From Streptomyces acidiscabies (GTDB lineage Bacteria; Actinomycetota; Actinomycetes; Streptomycetales; Streptomycetaceae), in assembly GCF_020010905.1 (NCBI RefSeq), contig NZ_JAGJBY010000001.1, forward strand, positions 372,001-436,000: a stretch of 64,000 nucleotides of DNA, given 5' to 3'. This document shows positions 26,688 through 33,984 of the stretch, one piece after another. Numbering within the stretch: position 1 is the first letter of the stretch; every line of letters begins with the position of its first letter. Both the position numbers and the translations under genes were made by a program. Under the pieces are notes generated by a model. It was not told the DNA's origin, ran no database searches, and worked only from the letters and a program-made list of their open reading frames with translations.

Positions 26688-27191
26688 TCACGCATCTCGT
26701 GGAGGGGACACGAGCAGAGTCAGCCTGGCGCTCGGTGCGTACGGGGCCGGTGGGTCGATCTCCATGCCGAGTTCCGCCAGGGCTAGGGCGTGCTCGGACT
26801 CCTCCGGACCGAGCGCGAGGAGTTCGTGGATCTCGCCGGTGAGGCGGGCGACGAGGTGGGGCCTCGCCCTCCTCGACGCCGTGTCCGATGTGGTCGGCCA
26901 GGCAGGACAGCCACTGCCGGATGCCGTCCTCGGGTACGCCGACGTCCGGCAGCGCGTAGCACTCGCCCAGCCGCAGCCTCAGCCGTCCCGGCGGGTTCTC
27001 GGCGTACTCCCTCAACTGCCGTTCCGCCTGCGCGAGCGCCCAGGGGCGGGTGTGCCAGGTGTGGCGCAGGTAGGCGGTGAGGGCCTGGCGGGGACTCTCC
27101 GAGGTGTCGTCGGCCGGCTGCCCGGTGAACGCGCGCATCACCTGGTCGAGTTCGCCGTAGCGGCGGTCATGTTCGAGGGGGGCAGGGGCAT
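26688..27191 (-). pseudogene. Broken CdiI-type immunity gene
   Basis: Three frames read as parts of one protein. An ATG at 27191 begins in a frame one base off the main body; a run of six G (27177-27182 on the plus strand) would restore frame with one more base. The body (to about 26870) reads RRYGELDQVMRAFTGQ...LRLRLGECYALPDVGVPEDG. After a further shift the tail reads HLVARLTGEIHELLALGPEE...ELGMEIDPPAPY and stops at 26688. This matches, by recall, CDI immunity proteins of Streptomyces, with about 50 central residues missing. Confidence 0.55.
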
Positions 27192-27207
27192 GGGGTCAGC
27201 TTTCGGA

Positions 27208-27474
27208 CTACAGGTAGACAGGAAAGGTGGCGTGTACGACGGACCCGTGCGGGCTTCCCTGTTCCCGCCGGAGCACCACTCGTGCCGCCCTCACCTCGAC
27301 CGGTCCCCTCCCCACGGCCCCCCCTCCCGCGACGGCCACGCCACCGACGCCCTCCGTCGTCCTGTTCCATACGTCCAGGAAGAGGCCGGCGATCTCGGCG
27401 AACACTTCCGGCACGGTGCCGCACTGGATCGTCGTGGACTTGCCGGCTCCGTCGACGCCGACGAATCCGGTCAC
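27208..27474 (-). pseudogene. Short P-loop fragment, probably a gene remnant
   Basis: An 88-residue frame begins MTGFVGVDGAGKSTT, a Walker A sequence like the start of a kinase or ABC ATPase, but no Walker B or signature follows. The rest (AEIAGLFLDVWNRTTEGVGG...) is not recognisable to me. It sits between a broken immunity gene and a small membrane protein, so I read it as a fusion of remnants. It could also be a real small protein. Confidence 0.3.
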
Positions 27475-27484
27475 CTCGCCCGGA

Positions 27485-27766
27485 TCAGTTCCGGGCTACG
27501 GCGATCACCTGCAAGAGGATCACGGCGTGTGCGAATACGCAGATTCCCCACGCGGAAGCGCCGCGCATCCCGTTCCGGAACACTGTCACCCAACCTGCCG
27601 CCAGCAATATCACGGACAATGCGACGGAAATCCAGGAAAGCGCGAGCCAGGGGGCGGAAAGGTCTGTGAAGAATCCGAGAGCCGCAGCGGGGACGAGGGC
27701 CAGCAGAGGAAGAACCCAGCTGCTCTCCCCCGCGCCGCGAGCGGTGTCGGGGGTGGTGCCGGTCAT
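27485..27766 (-). CDS. Small membrane protein, unknown function
   Basis: 93 residues with three hydrophobic segments (WVLPLLALVPAAALGFF, WLALSWISVALSVILLAAGW, WGICVFAHAVILLQVIAV) and a short Pro/Thr N-terminus. No motif identifies it. Base composition is somewhat lower in GC than neighbours. The gap 27767-27959 upstream is AT-rich around 27820-27845 and could contain its promoter; I see nothing else there. Confidence 0.6.
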   Translation of the reverse strand: MTGTTPDTARGAGESSWVLPLLALVPAAALGFFTDLSAPWLALSWISVALSVILLAAGWVTVFRNGMRGASAWGICVFAHAVILLQVIAVARN

Positions 27767-27959
27767 CCGGTGCTCCGTTCTGCGGGGAGGGCGGCGACCA
27801 CGGAAACGTCCGCCGTCCGTGAAGCGTTGCGATTCATTTGTCCTCCCTTGCGTCGCCGTAAGAGGGAGAAAGCCCTGACTCCTTTCCCCCGATTACGTGG
27901 TCGCGTGAAGTCTCGAATGGCGGGATGCCGGGCATGCCCAAACATTACCGAGAAGACGA

Positions 27960-28601
27960 TCACTTCACCATCATGGAATCGGCCAGCGCGGGCGCATCGA
28001 GGCTGGAAGGTTTTCTCCGTCGCGCCGCGAGAGCCAAGGTCTGGACGAGGTGGGTCAGGGAGCGGGCTCCGGGCTCGTCGTCCGCGTATCTGGGGATCCG
28101 TAGGGGAGCCACCTCGTCCAGGACGATGTCCTCGCGGGCGAGCACGTACCCGAGTGCGAGGAGGGCCGAACGTCCGTTGCCGTCCTCGAAAGGGTGGAAG
28201 AAGGAGATGTCGAGGTAGAGGCGTGCGGCTCTGGCAGCGACGGGGGCGGGGCCGGTCGCCTCCGCCAGGCACGCGTCGAACAGGGCCGGGGTCCCGGCGT
28301 CCACCCCGTACCGCTCGTCCCCGCCCTTCGCGAACGCGGGAAACCGGCGGAACGCGAGCTGCTCCCGGCCGAGGACCAGGCTCTGCCAGGCGACGAGACG
28401 CGGGAAGTCGAGAGACCGTCCCGCCTCGGCGTCCTTCCGTACGGAACTCCACGCGTTCCGGAAGCGTTCCTCATGTACGACCGTGAGGTGCGCGATTCCG
28501 TCCCGGCGCCCTCGGATCGGTCCCGTCAGCGGGGCGGCCGTCTCCTCCCAGCCAATCTGCGAACGCACCCTCAGCCAGGCGGCGAGGTCGTCACGCATCA
28601 T
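27960..28601 (-). CDS. Fic-domain protein
   Basis: 213 residues. The Fic motif is FFHPFEDGNGRSALL at about residues 135-149, with catalytic His and the anion-binding GNGR, so AMP or another nucleotide phosphate transfer to target proteins is expected. I find no inhibitory S/TxxxE(G/N) helix within the protein, so any inhibition must come from a partner. The gene overlaps by 11 bases the upstream gene (28591-29187), which is the obvious candidate. It is located in an accessory stretch with secretion and immunity genes. Confidence 0.9.
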   Translation of the reverse strand: MMRDDLAAWLRVRSQIGWEETAAPLTGPIRGRRDGIAHLTVVHEERFRNAWSSVRKDAEAGRSLDFPRLVAWQSLVLGREQLAFRRFPAFAKGGDERYGVDAGTPALFDACLAEATGPAPVAARAARLYLDISFFHPFEDGNGRSALLALGYVLAREDIVLDEVAPLRIPRYADDEPGARSLTHLVQTLALAARRRKPSSLDAPALADSMMVK

Positions 28602-29187
28602 GCGCCCCGATGGCCGACCGGACCCGGCCCACGGCCTCGGCGTCGGGGGAGACCCAGCTCCTGAACTCCGAGTCCACCAAGGCGTCCGCCAGCTCTTCCG
28701 CCTCGATCGCCGGCATGCCGGTCGTCTCCAGGTACCACGCGATCGCGTCCTCGCAGGCCGGCAGCCACAGCTCGCCCGCGTCCGTCCGCTCGACGACGAG
28801 CGTCACGAGGGGGGCGACGGCTCGTGCGCGGGCCTTCCGGATCTCGTCCGCGTCGGCGTCCGGTGCGGGGGCCAGTGAGGCGAAGGCCGCTGCGAGGTCT
28901 TCGAGCCAGGTCCGCCATTGCAGCAGGACGCTGGTGTATCTGCGCGCGAGTTGTTCGGGGTCGTCGGAATATGCGGGGAGTTCCCTGATGAGGGCGCCGG
29001 AGTGTCTGTGCTCGTCGACCGAGCCCAGCGCCCGATAGGCCCACCTCCCGAAACGCTCACCGAGACCGAGAGCGACAGAACACTCCGAACCGGCCGAGGA
29101 GGAGACGACCTCGCGGACGCCGGGGAGCGCGGTATCGGGGTCGAAGGGGTGACGGGCCGGATCGACGTCCTGCCATCCCTTGAACAC
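28591..29187 (-). CDS. Unknown protein paired with Fic
   Basis: 198 residues, mostly helical and acidic, without signal peptide or membrane segment. It is translated just before the Fic gene with an 11-base overlap, which suggests fixed stoichiometry. Class I Fic toxins have a small upstream antitoxin carrying the inhibitory helix with S/TxxxE(G/N). I do not see a clean copy here and the protein is larger than those antitoxins, so a toxin-antitoxin role is only a hypothesis. Confidence 0.6.
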   Translation of the reverse strand: MFKGWQDVDPARHPFDPDTALPGVREVVSSSAGSECSVALGLGERFGRWAYRALGSVDEHRHSGALIRELPAYSDDPEQLARRYTSVLLQWRTWLEDLAAAFASLAPAPDADADEIRKARARAVAPLVTLVVERTDAGELWLPACEDAIAWYLETTGMPAIEAEELADALVDSEFRSWVSPDAEAVGRVRSAIGAHDA

Positions 29188-29227
29188 GGGGAACTGAGCG
29201 AGGGGGATGGCTGTTCCTTACGAAGGC

Positions 29228-29404
29228 TCAGAGCGCCTTGAGGAGGGAGGTCCAGGTGGAGGGGGTGAGGTGGAGGAGGGGGCCGGTGGGGTTCTTCGAG
29301 TCGCGTACGGCGATGGTGCCGGGGATGTTGCGGGCGACCTCTACGCAATGCTGACCGTCGCTGCCACCGCTGTAGCTGGACTTGACGAACTCGAACGCGG
29401 CCAC
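29228..29404 (-). CDS. DUF397 protein
   Basis: 58 residues: VAAFEFVKSSYSGGSDGQ is the DUF397 N-terminal pattern, followed by CVEVARN and VRDSKNPTGPLLHLTP. The GTG at 29404 is 5 bases after the stop of the XRE gene, with AAGGAG upstream. DUF397 proteins are small partners of DUF5753-type regulators in Streptomyces development and antibiotic control loci (whiJ/abaA type). It probably antagonises or modifies DNA binding of the neighbour. Confidence 0.92.
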   Translation of the reverse strand: MAAFEFVKSSYSGGSDGQHCVEVARNIPGTIAVRDSKNPTGPLLHLTPSTWTSLLKAL

Positions 29405-29409
29405 CTCGA

Positions 29410-30288
29410 CTACATCTCCTTCAGGATCCCCTCGATCAGCTTGACCGAGTTCTGCTGCGCGAGGCTCACCCGTGCGATCCGGTCGAAGAGCCCGTTGTGC
29501 TGGTCGGCATCAGTATCGCTCTCCAGCCAGACCGACGATGAACTGGTGTCCACATGCACCACGTCCAGAGCACCGGGTTCAGCGAACGACACGATGGTGA
29601 AGGCGCCGGTCATGCCGGCGTGAGCACCCACGTGGAAGGGCAGCACCTGCAACTTCACGTTCGGCCGTCCCGCCATGTCCCGCAGGTGCTCCAACTGTGC
29701 CCGCATCACGGCGCTTCCGCCAACGAGTTGTCGCAGGACTCCTTCGTGCACGACCGCCCACACCTCCAGCGGCCGGTCGGACCGCAGCCGTGCCTGCCGG
29801 GCCAGCCTCGCCTCGACGAAGGGCTCGATGTCGCTGGGGTCCTTCCACGACCCCGCGCCGACCGCCACCGCGCGTGCGTAGTCCGGCGTCTGCAACAGCC
29901 CCGGGATGAACGTCAGTTCCCAGATACGCATGGTCGTGGCGATGTCCTCCAGCGCGACGTACTCGACCATGGCAGGCAGCTGGGGGTACTGATTCCACCA
30001 CCCCTTGGCCTTACGCCGCTCCCGGTCCGCCTTCGCCAGCGCCAGCAACCTCCCGATCATGGCCTCGTCGTTCTCGCCGTACAGATGGCACAGCGCCCGA
30101 ACGTCCGGGTCCCGCAAGGGGACTTGGCCCCGCTCGATCTTCGCGACCTTGGCCACCGACGCCGTGAGCGCCTCGGCGGCATGCGCCTGGCGCAGTTCGC
30201 GTGCCTCGCGCATCTTCAGCAGTTCGCCGCCGAGCCGACGTCCCAGGACGGTGGTGATGGTGCGCCCGCGGTCCGGATTGTTCCCCAC
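29410..30288 (-). CDS. XRE-family regulator with DUF5753 domain
   Basis: 292 residues. The N-terminal HTH at about 15-75 (LGGELLKMREARELRQAHAA, SVAKVAKIERGQ) is followed by the DUF5753 domain with its hallmark LTFIPGLLQTPDYARAV and RQARLRSDRPLEVWAVVHEG. These are WhiJ/AbaA-type regulators that usually act with a DUF397 partner and an ATPase-like protein. Here both are present: DUF397 downstream and the HATPase gene divergent. The intergenic region is its likely operator. Confidence 0.94.
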   Translation of the reverse strand: MGNNPDRGRTITTVLGRRLGGELLKMREARELRQAHAAEALTASVAKVAKIERGQVPLRDPDVRALCHLYGENDEAMIGRLLALAKADRERRKAKGWWNQYPQLPAMVEYVALEDIATTMRIWELTFIPGLLQTPDYARAVAVGAGSWKDPSDIEPFVEARLARQARLRSDRPLEVWAVVHEGVLRQLVGGSAVMRAQLEHLRDMAGRPNVKLQVLPFHVGAHAGMTGAFTIVSFAEPGALDVVHVDTSSSSVWLESDTDADQHNGLFDRIARVSLAQQNSVKLIEGILKEM

Positions 30289-30444
30289 CCTGCGTCTCCC
30301 TCTATCGAGGCATCAACTTTTCTGCCATGTTCGATTGCTGCGCATGCGAACTCGACGCTACCTTAAGTGCACAACCCGCCACACGGCGAAACGAGTTGGG
30401 GATGGCACCGCGCTGCCCACACCCCACCGCACGAGGAGCTCCCC
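30289..30444. promoter_or_regulatory. Divergent promoter region of the XRE and HATPase genes
   Basis: This 156-base gap holds an inverted repeat GTTCG...CGAAC (30329-30333 with 30347-30351) and a locally AT-rich segment near 30310-30330. It is the natural place for autoregulation by the DUF5753 regulator. The downstream half is C-rich, and GAGGAG at 30432-30437 is the ribosome site of the HATPase gene. Confidence 0.35.
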
Positions 30445-30864
30445 ATGACCGACTCCTGCCCCGTCCCGGCCCTCATCCACTTCGACACCGTCACCTACAC
30501 CCCCACCCCCCGCACCGTCCCCCTCGCCCGCCGCCACATCACCACCCTCCTCACCACCTGGGGCCACCCCGCCCTCACCCTCAACGCCGCCCTGATCACC
30601 AGCGAGTTGTGCACGAACGCGATCCTCCACGGCCGACTCCCCGGCCGCCTCTACCGCGTAGAGACGTCCCTCACCGCCAAGTCCCTACGCATCGCGGTGA
30701 CCGACCCCAAGGGCGAGACCCTCCCCGAGCACCGCACCCCCGCCCCCGACACGACCACCGGCCGAGGCCTCCTGATCGTCCAACGCCTCGCGGACCGCTG
30801 GTCGGTGGAGCGGCTCACCGTCGGCAAGACGGTGTGGGCAGAGCTGGACCTCCCGGGCCGCTGA
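30445..30864 (+). CDS. ATP-binding protein, HATPase_c_2 (anti-sigma kinase-like)
   Basis: 139 residues, small GHKL fold: LITSELCTNAILHG is the N-box and TTGRGLLIVQRLADRWSV the G2-like box. Such RsbW-like proteins bind ATP and act as serine kinases or partner switches; in Streptomyces they accompany DUF5753/DUF397 pairs and may sequester the regulator. It has no membrane segment. Confidence 0.9.
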   Translation: MTDSCPVPALIHFDTVTYTPTPRTVPLARRHITTLLTTWGHPALTLNAALITSELCTNAILHGRLPGRLYRVETSLTAKSLRIAVTDPKGETLPEHRTPAPDTTTGRGLLIVQRLADRWSVERLTVGKTVWAELDLPGR

Positions 30865-30886
30865 GCACCACAAGAACGCCACGCGG

Positions 30887-31291
30887 TCAGCCGAGTTCCG
30901 CCGCCACCGCCGCACGCAGCGCAGCCACTTGCACCCCGCACCCCTCCAGCAGGACAACACACCCCTCGTCGTGGTCGAGGATCAGGCCGAGCAGGTGGGT
31001 GGAGTTGAAGTACTTCCTGGTGAGGCTCTGCGACAGATGGAGGATCGTCTCCATCTCGCGCGACCACGGAAGCTCACGCCCCAGACGACCACCCTCCCCA
31101 GCGACCAGAGCCGCACGGACGGTCTCATAATCCGCGCCGGCCGCGTCCAACAAGCTGCGCGCGGTACCCCGATGGCGCGCGATGCTGAGGAGGACATGCA
31201 CGGCGGAAACCTCCCCATGTCCCGCCGACCGCGCCTCAGCAATCGACCTCGCAACATCGCGAACAGCGTCTTCCGACATCAACTCGGGCAT
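30887..31291 (-). CDS. Clp N-terminal (Clp-R) domain protein
   Basis: 134 residues consisting of a degenerate double Clp-N repeat: RDVARSIAEARSAGHGEVSAVHVLLSIARH and the second METILHLSQSLTRKYFNSTHLLGLILDH. Without an AAA domain it cannot unfold proteins; free Clp-N proteins may be adaptors or decoys for ClpC. The start is uncertain: 31291 (ATG) or 31279; TACTGT lies only a few bases upstream of 31291, so a leaderless transcript is possible. Confidence 0.85.
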   Translation of the reverse strand: MPELMSEDAVRDVARSIAEARSAGHGEVSAVHVLLSIARHRGTARSLLDAAGADYETVRAALVAGEGGRLGRELPWSREMETILHLSQSLTRKYFNSTHLLGLILDHDEGCVVLLEGCGVQVAALRAAVAAELG

Positions 31292-31355
31292 ACAGAACAG
31301 TATTTGACCGCCGCGCCGCCCCGTCCACCGCGCCGCACCACGAGAAAAACGCCCC

Positions 31356-31871
31356 CTACGACGTCGGCAGCACAAGGTCGTACAAGCACTCCCGAGTACG
31401 CCGCACCACCGCCGCCCCCTCCCCATGCAACTCGGTCGTCACGCGAAGCAACTCCGCGCCCAGATGCGGGCGTTCGAGGTTGTCGGACGGGATTGCTCGC
31501 CACAGGCTGAACGCCCGTCGGGACGCCGCCGCTACGTCGGGATGGTCCGCGCCCTGGATCGTCGCGCGGAGTTGTGCGCCGTGGAGGTACCAGGCCAGGC
31601 CGGTGGAGTGGTCGCCGGTGAGAGTGGCCAAGTAGCCGCGGACTTCCCGGACTTGAGCGGTGTAGAGGTGGAACCCCCCGTACTCGCGCGTCACGTCCTG
31701 GTCCAGCTTCTCCGCGAGGACCGCCGCGTCGGCGGGCTGCCCCGACTGCGCGACCTCGGCGACTTTGACCAGCCGCGCGCGGAGGGTCTCGGCGGAGAGC
31801 CCCGGCGGTGTGGACACGGACCAGAACTCGGGGGTCACCGTCCCCCAGGGGCGGTACTGCGGCTCGGACAT
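31356..31871 (-). CDS. Unknown helical protein near the regulatory module
   Basis: 171 residues from the ATG at 31871 with GAGGGAG upstream. It is mostly helical, and its pattern SGQPADAAVLAEKLDQDV, YLATLTGDHSTGLAWYLHGA resembles TPR-type helical pairs, but no standard repeat is clear. It may be the C-terminal domain of a regulator that lost its HTH. Function unknown. It is divergent from the ParA-like gene. Confidence 0.65.
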   Translation of the reverse strand: MSEPQYRPWGTVTPEFWSVSTPPGLSAETLRARLVKVAEVAQSGQPADAAVLAEKLDQDVTREYGGFHLYTAQVREVRGYLATLTGDHSTGLAWYLHGAQLRATIQGADHPDVAAASRRAFSLWRAIPSDNLERPHLGAELLRVTTELHGEGAAVVRRTRECLYDLVLPTS

Positions 31872-32011
31872 GGCTCCCTCGTACGGCGAGTTCATCACTG
31901 GTTCGTACTGCTGCGCGAACCGTACCGCTCGCACTTTCACACGATCCCCGCCGGATCCGCCTGCGGGTCGGCGTAAAGTCGCACGTCGGAAACGTTCGGC
32001 GAGGGGGGACG

Positions 32012-32869
32012 ATGGGCACGGCACCGGTCGCGGTACCGCACCTCCCTGTCGGCTCCCGCCTGCTCGTCCCGGTCCTCGCCGCGACGGGCGGCAGCGGCCG
32101 TACGACGGTGGCGCACCTGTTGGCGAAGAGGCTGGCCGGCGTCGCGGACACGGTGCTGCTGGACCTCGCGCCGAGGCTGGCGTCGTCGTGGCCACCCCAC
32201 CTCGCGCCCCAACGGGCAACGGGGCTCGCGGTGTTGCCCCCGGACCAACCTCTGACGCGTACGGCGGTACGCCAAGCGTGCGCCGTGGAGGACACCGGCC
32301 CGCACATCCTCTCCGACACCCGCGCCTGGCACGCCCCACCCCTCCTCGACCTCCCCCAACTCCCCACGGCCTGGTACCAGTTGGCGGCGATCGGCGGCTG
32401 GCAGGCGGTCGTAGCGGACACGCCCCACCCCCTGTCCCACGACCTCCTCACGGCCCGCCACACGGGAACCCGAGCCCTGACCCGCGACTGGTACGAACTC
32501 CCGTACGCGATCCCGGTGTTGTGCGCCCCGGCAACAGCGGACGGCATCCACTCCCTGATCCAGGCAACAAAAACCCTGGACGCGGAGGCCCTCCCCCTGG
32601 CCCGGACGATCATCGCGCTGGTAGGCACGACGGACGGCCGCCTCCCGGCCCCTCTCCGCGCAACCCTCACGTCCGCAACCGACCGAGCCGCCGCGGTGAT
32701 CCACATCCCCCACGACACCCGAATCCGCACCCAGGGCCAGGCCGCCGCACACCCCCGCCCACGCCTCCGGCACGCAAGCACGCGCCTGACGGACGCGGTG
32801 TTGAACGCGGCGCACAGGGTATGGGGCCGCCCTCTCCCCCTGGCCCCGCAACCGGCGCCGTTGCCCTGA
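32012..32869 (+). CDS. ParA/MinD-like ATPase with variant Walker A
   Basis: 285 residues. LVPVLAATGGSGRTTVAHLLAKR is laid out like the deviant Walker A of ParA/MinD, with GGSGRTT where the usual motif is GGxGKTT; the Lys at the key position is replaced by Arg. DTVLLDLAPRLA may be the following strand. Similar proteins occur next to type VII or conjugation-like genes in actinobacteria. Whether it hydrolyses ATP is doubtful given the change. RBS is GAGGGGGGA. GC content is high and Pro-rich at the end. Confidence 0.8.
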   Translation: MGTAPVAVPHLPVGSRLLVPVLAATGGSGRTTVAHLLAKRLAGVADTVLLDLAPRLASSWPPHLAPQRATGLAVLPPDQPLTRTAVRQACAVEDTGPHILSDTRAWHAPPLLDLPQLPTAWYQLAAIGGWQAVVADTPHPLSHDLLTARHTGTRALTRDWYELPYAIPVLCAPATADGIHSLIQATKTLDAEALPLARTIIALVGTTDGRLPAPLRATLTSATDRAAAVIHIPHDTRIRTQGQAAAHPRPRLRHASTRLTDAVLNAAHRVWGRPLPLAPQPAPLP

Positions 32870-32903
32870 ACTCCCCAGCACCGCAAGCCACTCAGAGCTA
32901 AAC

Positions 32904-32917
32904 CACTCGAAAGAGTG
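32904..32917. promoter_or_regulatory. Small inverted repeat upstream of the BRO gene
   Basis: CACTC GAAA GAGTG, perfect 5-bp arms around a 4-base spacer, 68 bases upstream of the start. A palindromic GCATATGC follows near 32939-32946. One of these could be an operator; the evidence is only position and symmetry. Confidence 0.3.
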
Positions 32918-32984
32918 AACATCATTAGTTCCGATGGCATATGCGAATCCCTCCGCCTTACGTTCCGTAGCGGAGGTGGTTCAC

Positions 32985-33905
32985 ATGAATGAACCCTGCA
33001 AGCGGCGACAAGACGCCATCGACATCAGCGACTTCGTGTACGCGGCGACGGGCGCCCGGGTCCGACGGCTCACGATGCCGGACGGGACGCATTGGTTTCC
33101 GGCGGTGGATGTGTGCGCGGAACTGGGGCACACAAACTCTCGGAAGGCTCTCGCCGACCACGTCCCCGAAGACCACCGAGAGATTCTCGAGACCGTAACT
33201 GGAGGTTACGGTCTCAGCGTTCCCGCAGGTAGAGAGTGGCGCCGAGACCTGAATCTCATCTCTCTCCAAGGTCTCCTCCATCTCGTGAACGCCTGCACCA
33301 AACCCTCCTGCGCCCCCTTCAAACAGTGGGCGGCGGAAGTCATCGCGACAGTCCAACAGGAGGGTTCGTACTCCCTCCAGAAGGCAGAGGTACAGCCCAC
33401 CGCCCCCGGCGCCCCCGTCGTCTACGCCATGCCCGCCCAGGTAGCCGACGCCATCGTCCGCCTCGAAGAACACAACCTTCGCATCGACGAGGAACTTGCG
33501 ACCGCACAGCAAGAATCCCTGTCCCTGCAAAGGGAGATGCTCGCGATGCAGCGGGAGAACCTCACCGCCCAGCAGAGCATCGCGGAGGCCATGAACCGCA
33601 TCGCGACCCGGTTCGACACCCTGGCTCTCGCGTCCCCCAACTCCCCGCACCCGACCACGGAATCCGTCCTCGCGGACTGGCGTCGGCGACTCTCCGTGAC
33701 GGAGGACGTCTGGACGCTGGCGGTCGTCATCGCGCCGGTCCTCGTGGAGGAAGGTGAGCTGCGGCAGCCGCTGAAGTCGTTGGCGGCGCGCACGGGATTG
33801 ACCGTGCACCGCGTCAACGAGTGCCTGCGGCTCCTGCGGACGCACGCCTGCATCCGCTCGCGCGGCGCGACGGAAGAGGGAGCACCGGTGTACGTGCTCA
33901 ACTGA
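32985..33905 (+). CDS. BRO-N domain antirepressor-like protein
   Basis: 306 residues behind a good GGAGG site. The BRO-N domain (about 15-130) shows WFPAVDVCAELGHTNSRKAL, VPEDHRE and LNLISLQGLLHLVNACTKP...FKQWAAEVI, as in phage antirepressors. A coiled-coil middle rich in Gln/Glu (QQESLSLQREMLAMQREN) follows, and a winged-helix-like C-terminus (LKSLAARTGLTVHRVNECLR). In phages such proteins counter repressors; in Streptomyces they are common as chromosomal genes without phage. No other phage gene is near. Confidence 0.88.
   Translation: MNEPCKRRQDAIDISDFVYAATGARVRRLTMPDGTHWFPAVDVCAELGHTNSRKALADHVPEDHREILETVTGGYGLSVPAGREWRRDLNLISLQGLLHLVNACTKPSCAPFKQWAAEVIATVQQEGSYSLQKAEVQPTAPGAPVVYAMPAQVADAIVRLEEHNLRIDEELATAQQESLSLQREMLAMQRENLTAQQSIAEAMNRIATRFDTLALASPNSPHPTTESVLADWRRRLSVTEDVWTLAVVIAPVLVEEGELRQPLKSLAARTGLTVHRVNECLRLLRTHACIRSRGATEEGAPVYVLN
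33189..33215 (+). repeat. Perfect 11-bp inverted repeat inside the BRO gene
   Basis: Arms 33189-33199 and 33205-33215 are perfect inverse complements around a 5-base loop. It lies within codons 69-77 of the BRO gene. Such a stable intragenic hairpin could slow translation, or be a binding site for a regulator. Confidence 0.6.
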
Positions 33906-33914
33906 CCGCAACAC

Positions 33915-33953
33915 GAAGGGACGGCCGCAATCCGAACTTGCGGCCGTCCCTTC
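33915..33953. terminator. Perfect 16-bp terminator hairpin
   Basis: Arms 33915-33930 and 33938-33953 are perfect inverse complements around a 7-base loop. It lies between the BRO gene and the convergent E2 gene and may serve both. Confidence 0.9.
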
Positions 33954-33984
33954 AGCGTTCAACTTATCCCAACCGCGCAGCGCC

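Noticed and set aside
27227..28486. A 419-residue plus-strand frame opposite the small membrane protein and Fic genes
   Set aside because: It is antisense to Fic, with an Arg/Gly/Pro-rich composition and no domain.
32985..33905. A prophage based on the BRO antirepressor
   Set aside because: No integrase, capsid, terminase or lysis gene is nearby; chromosomal BRO genes are common in Streptomyces.
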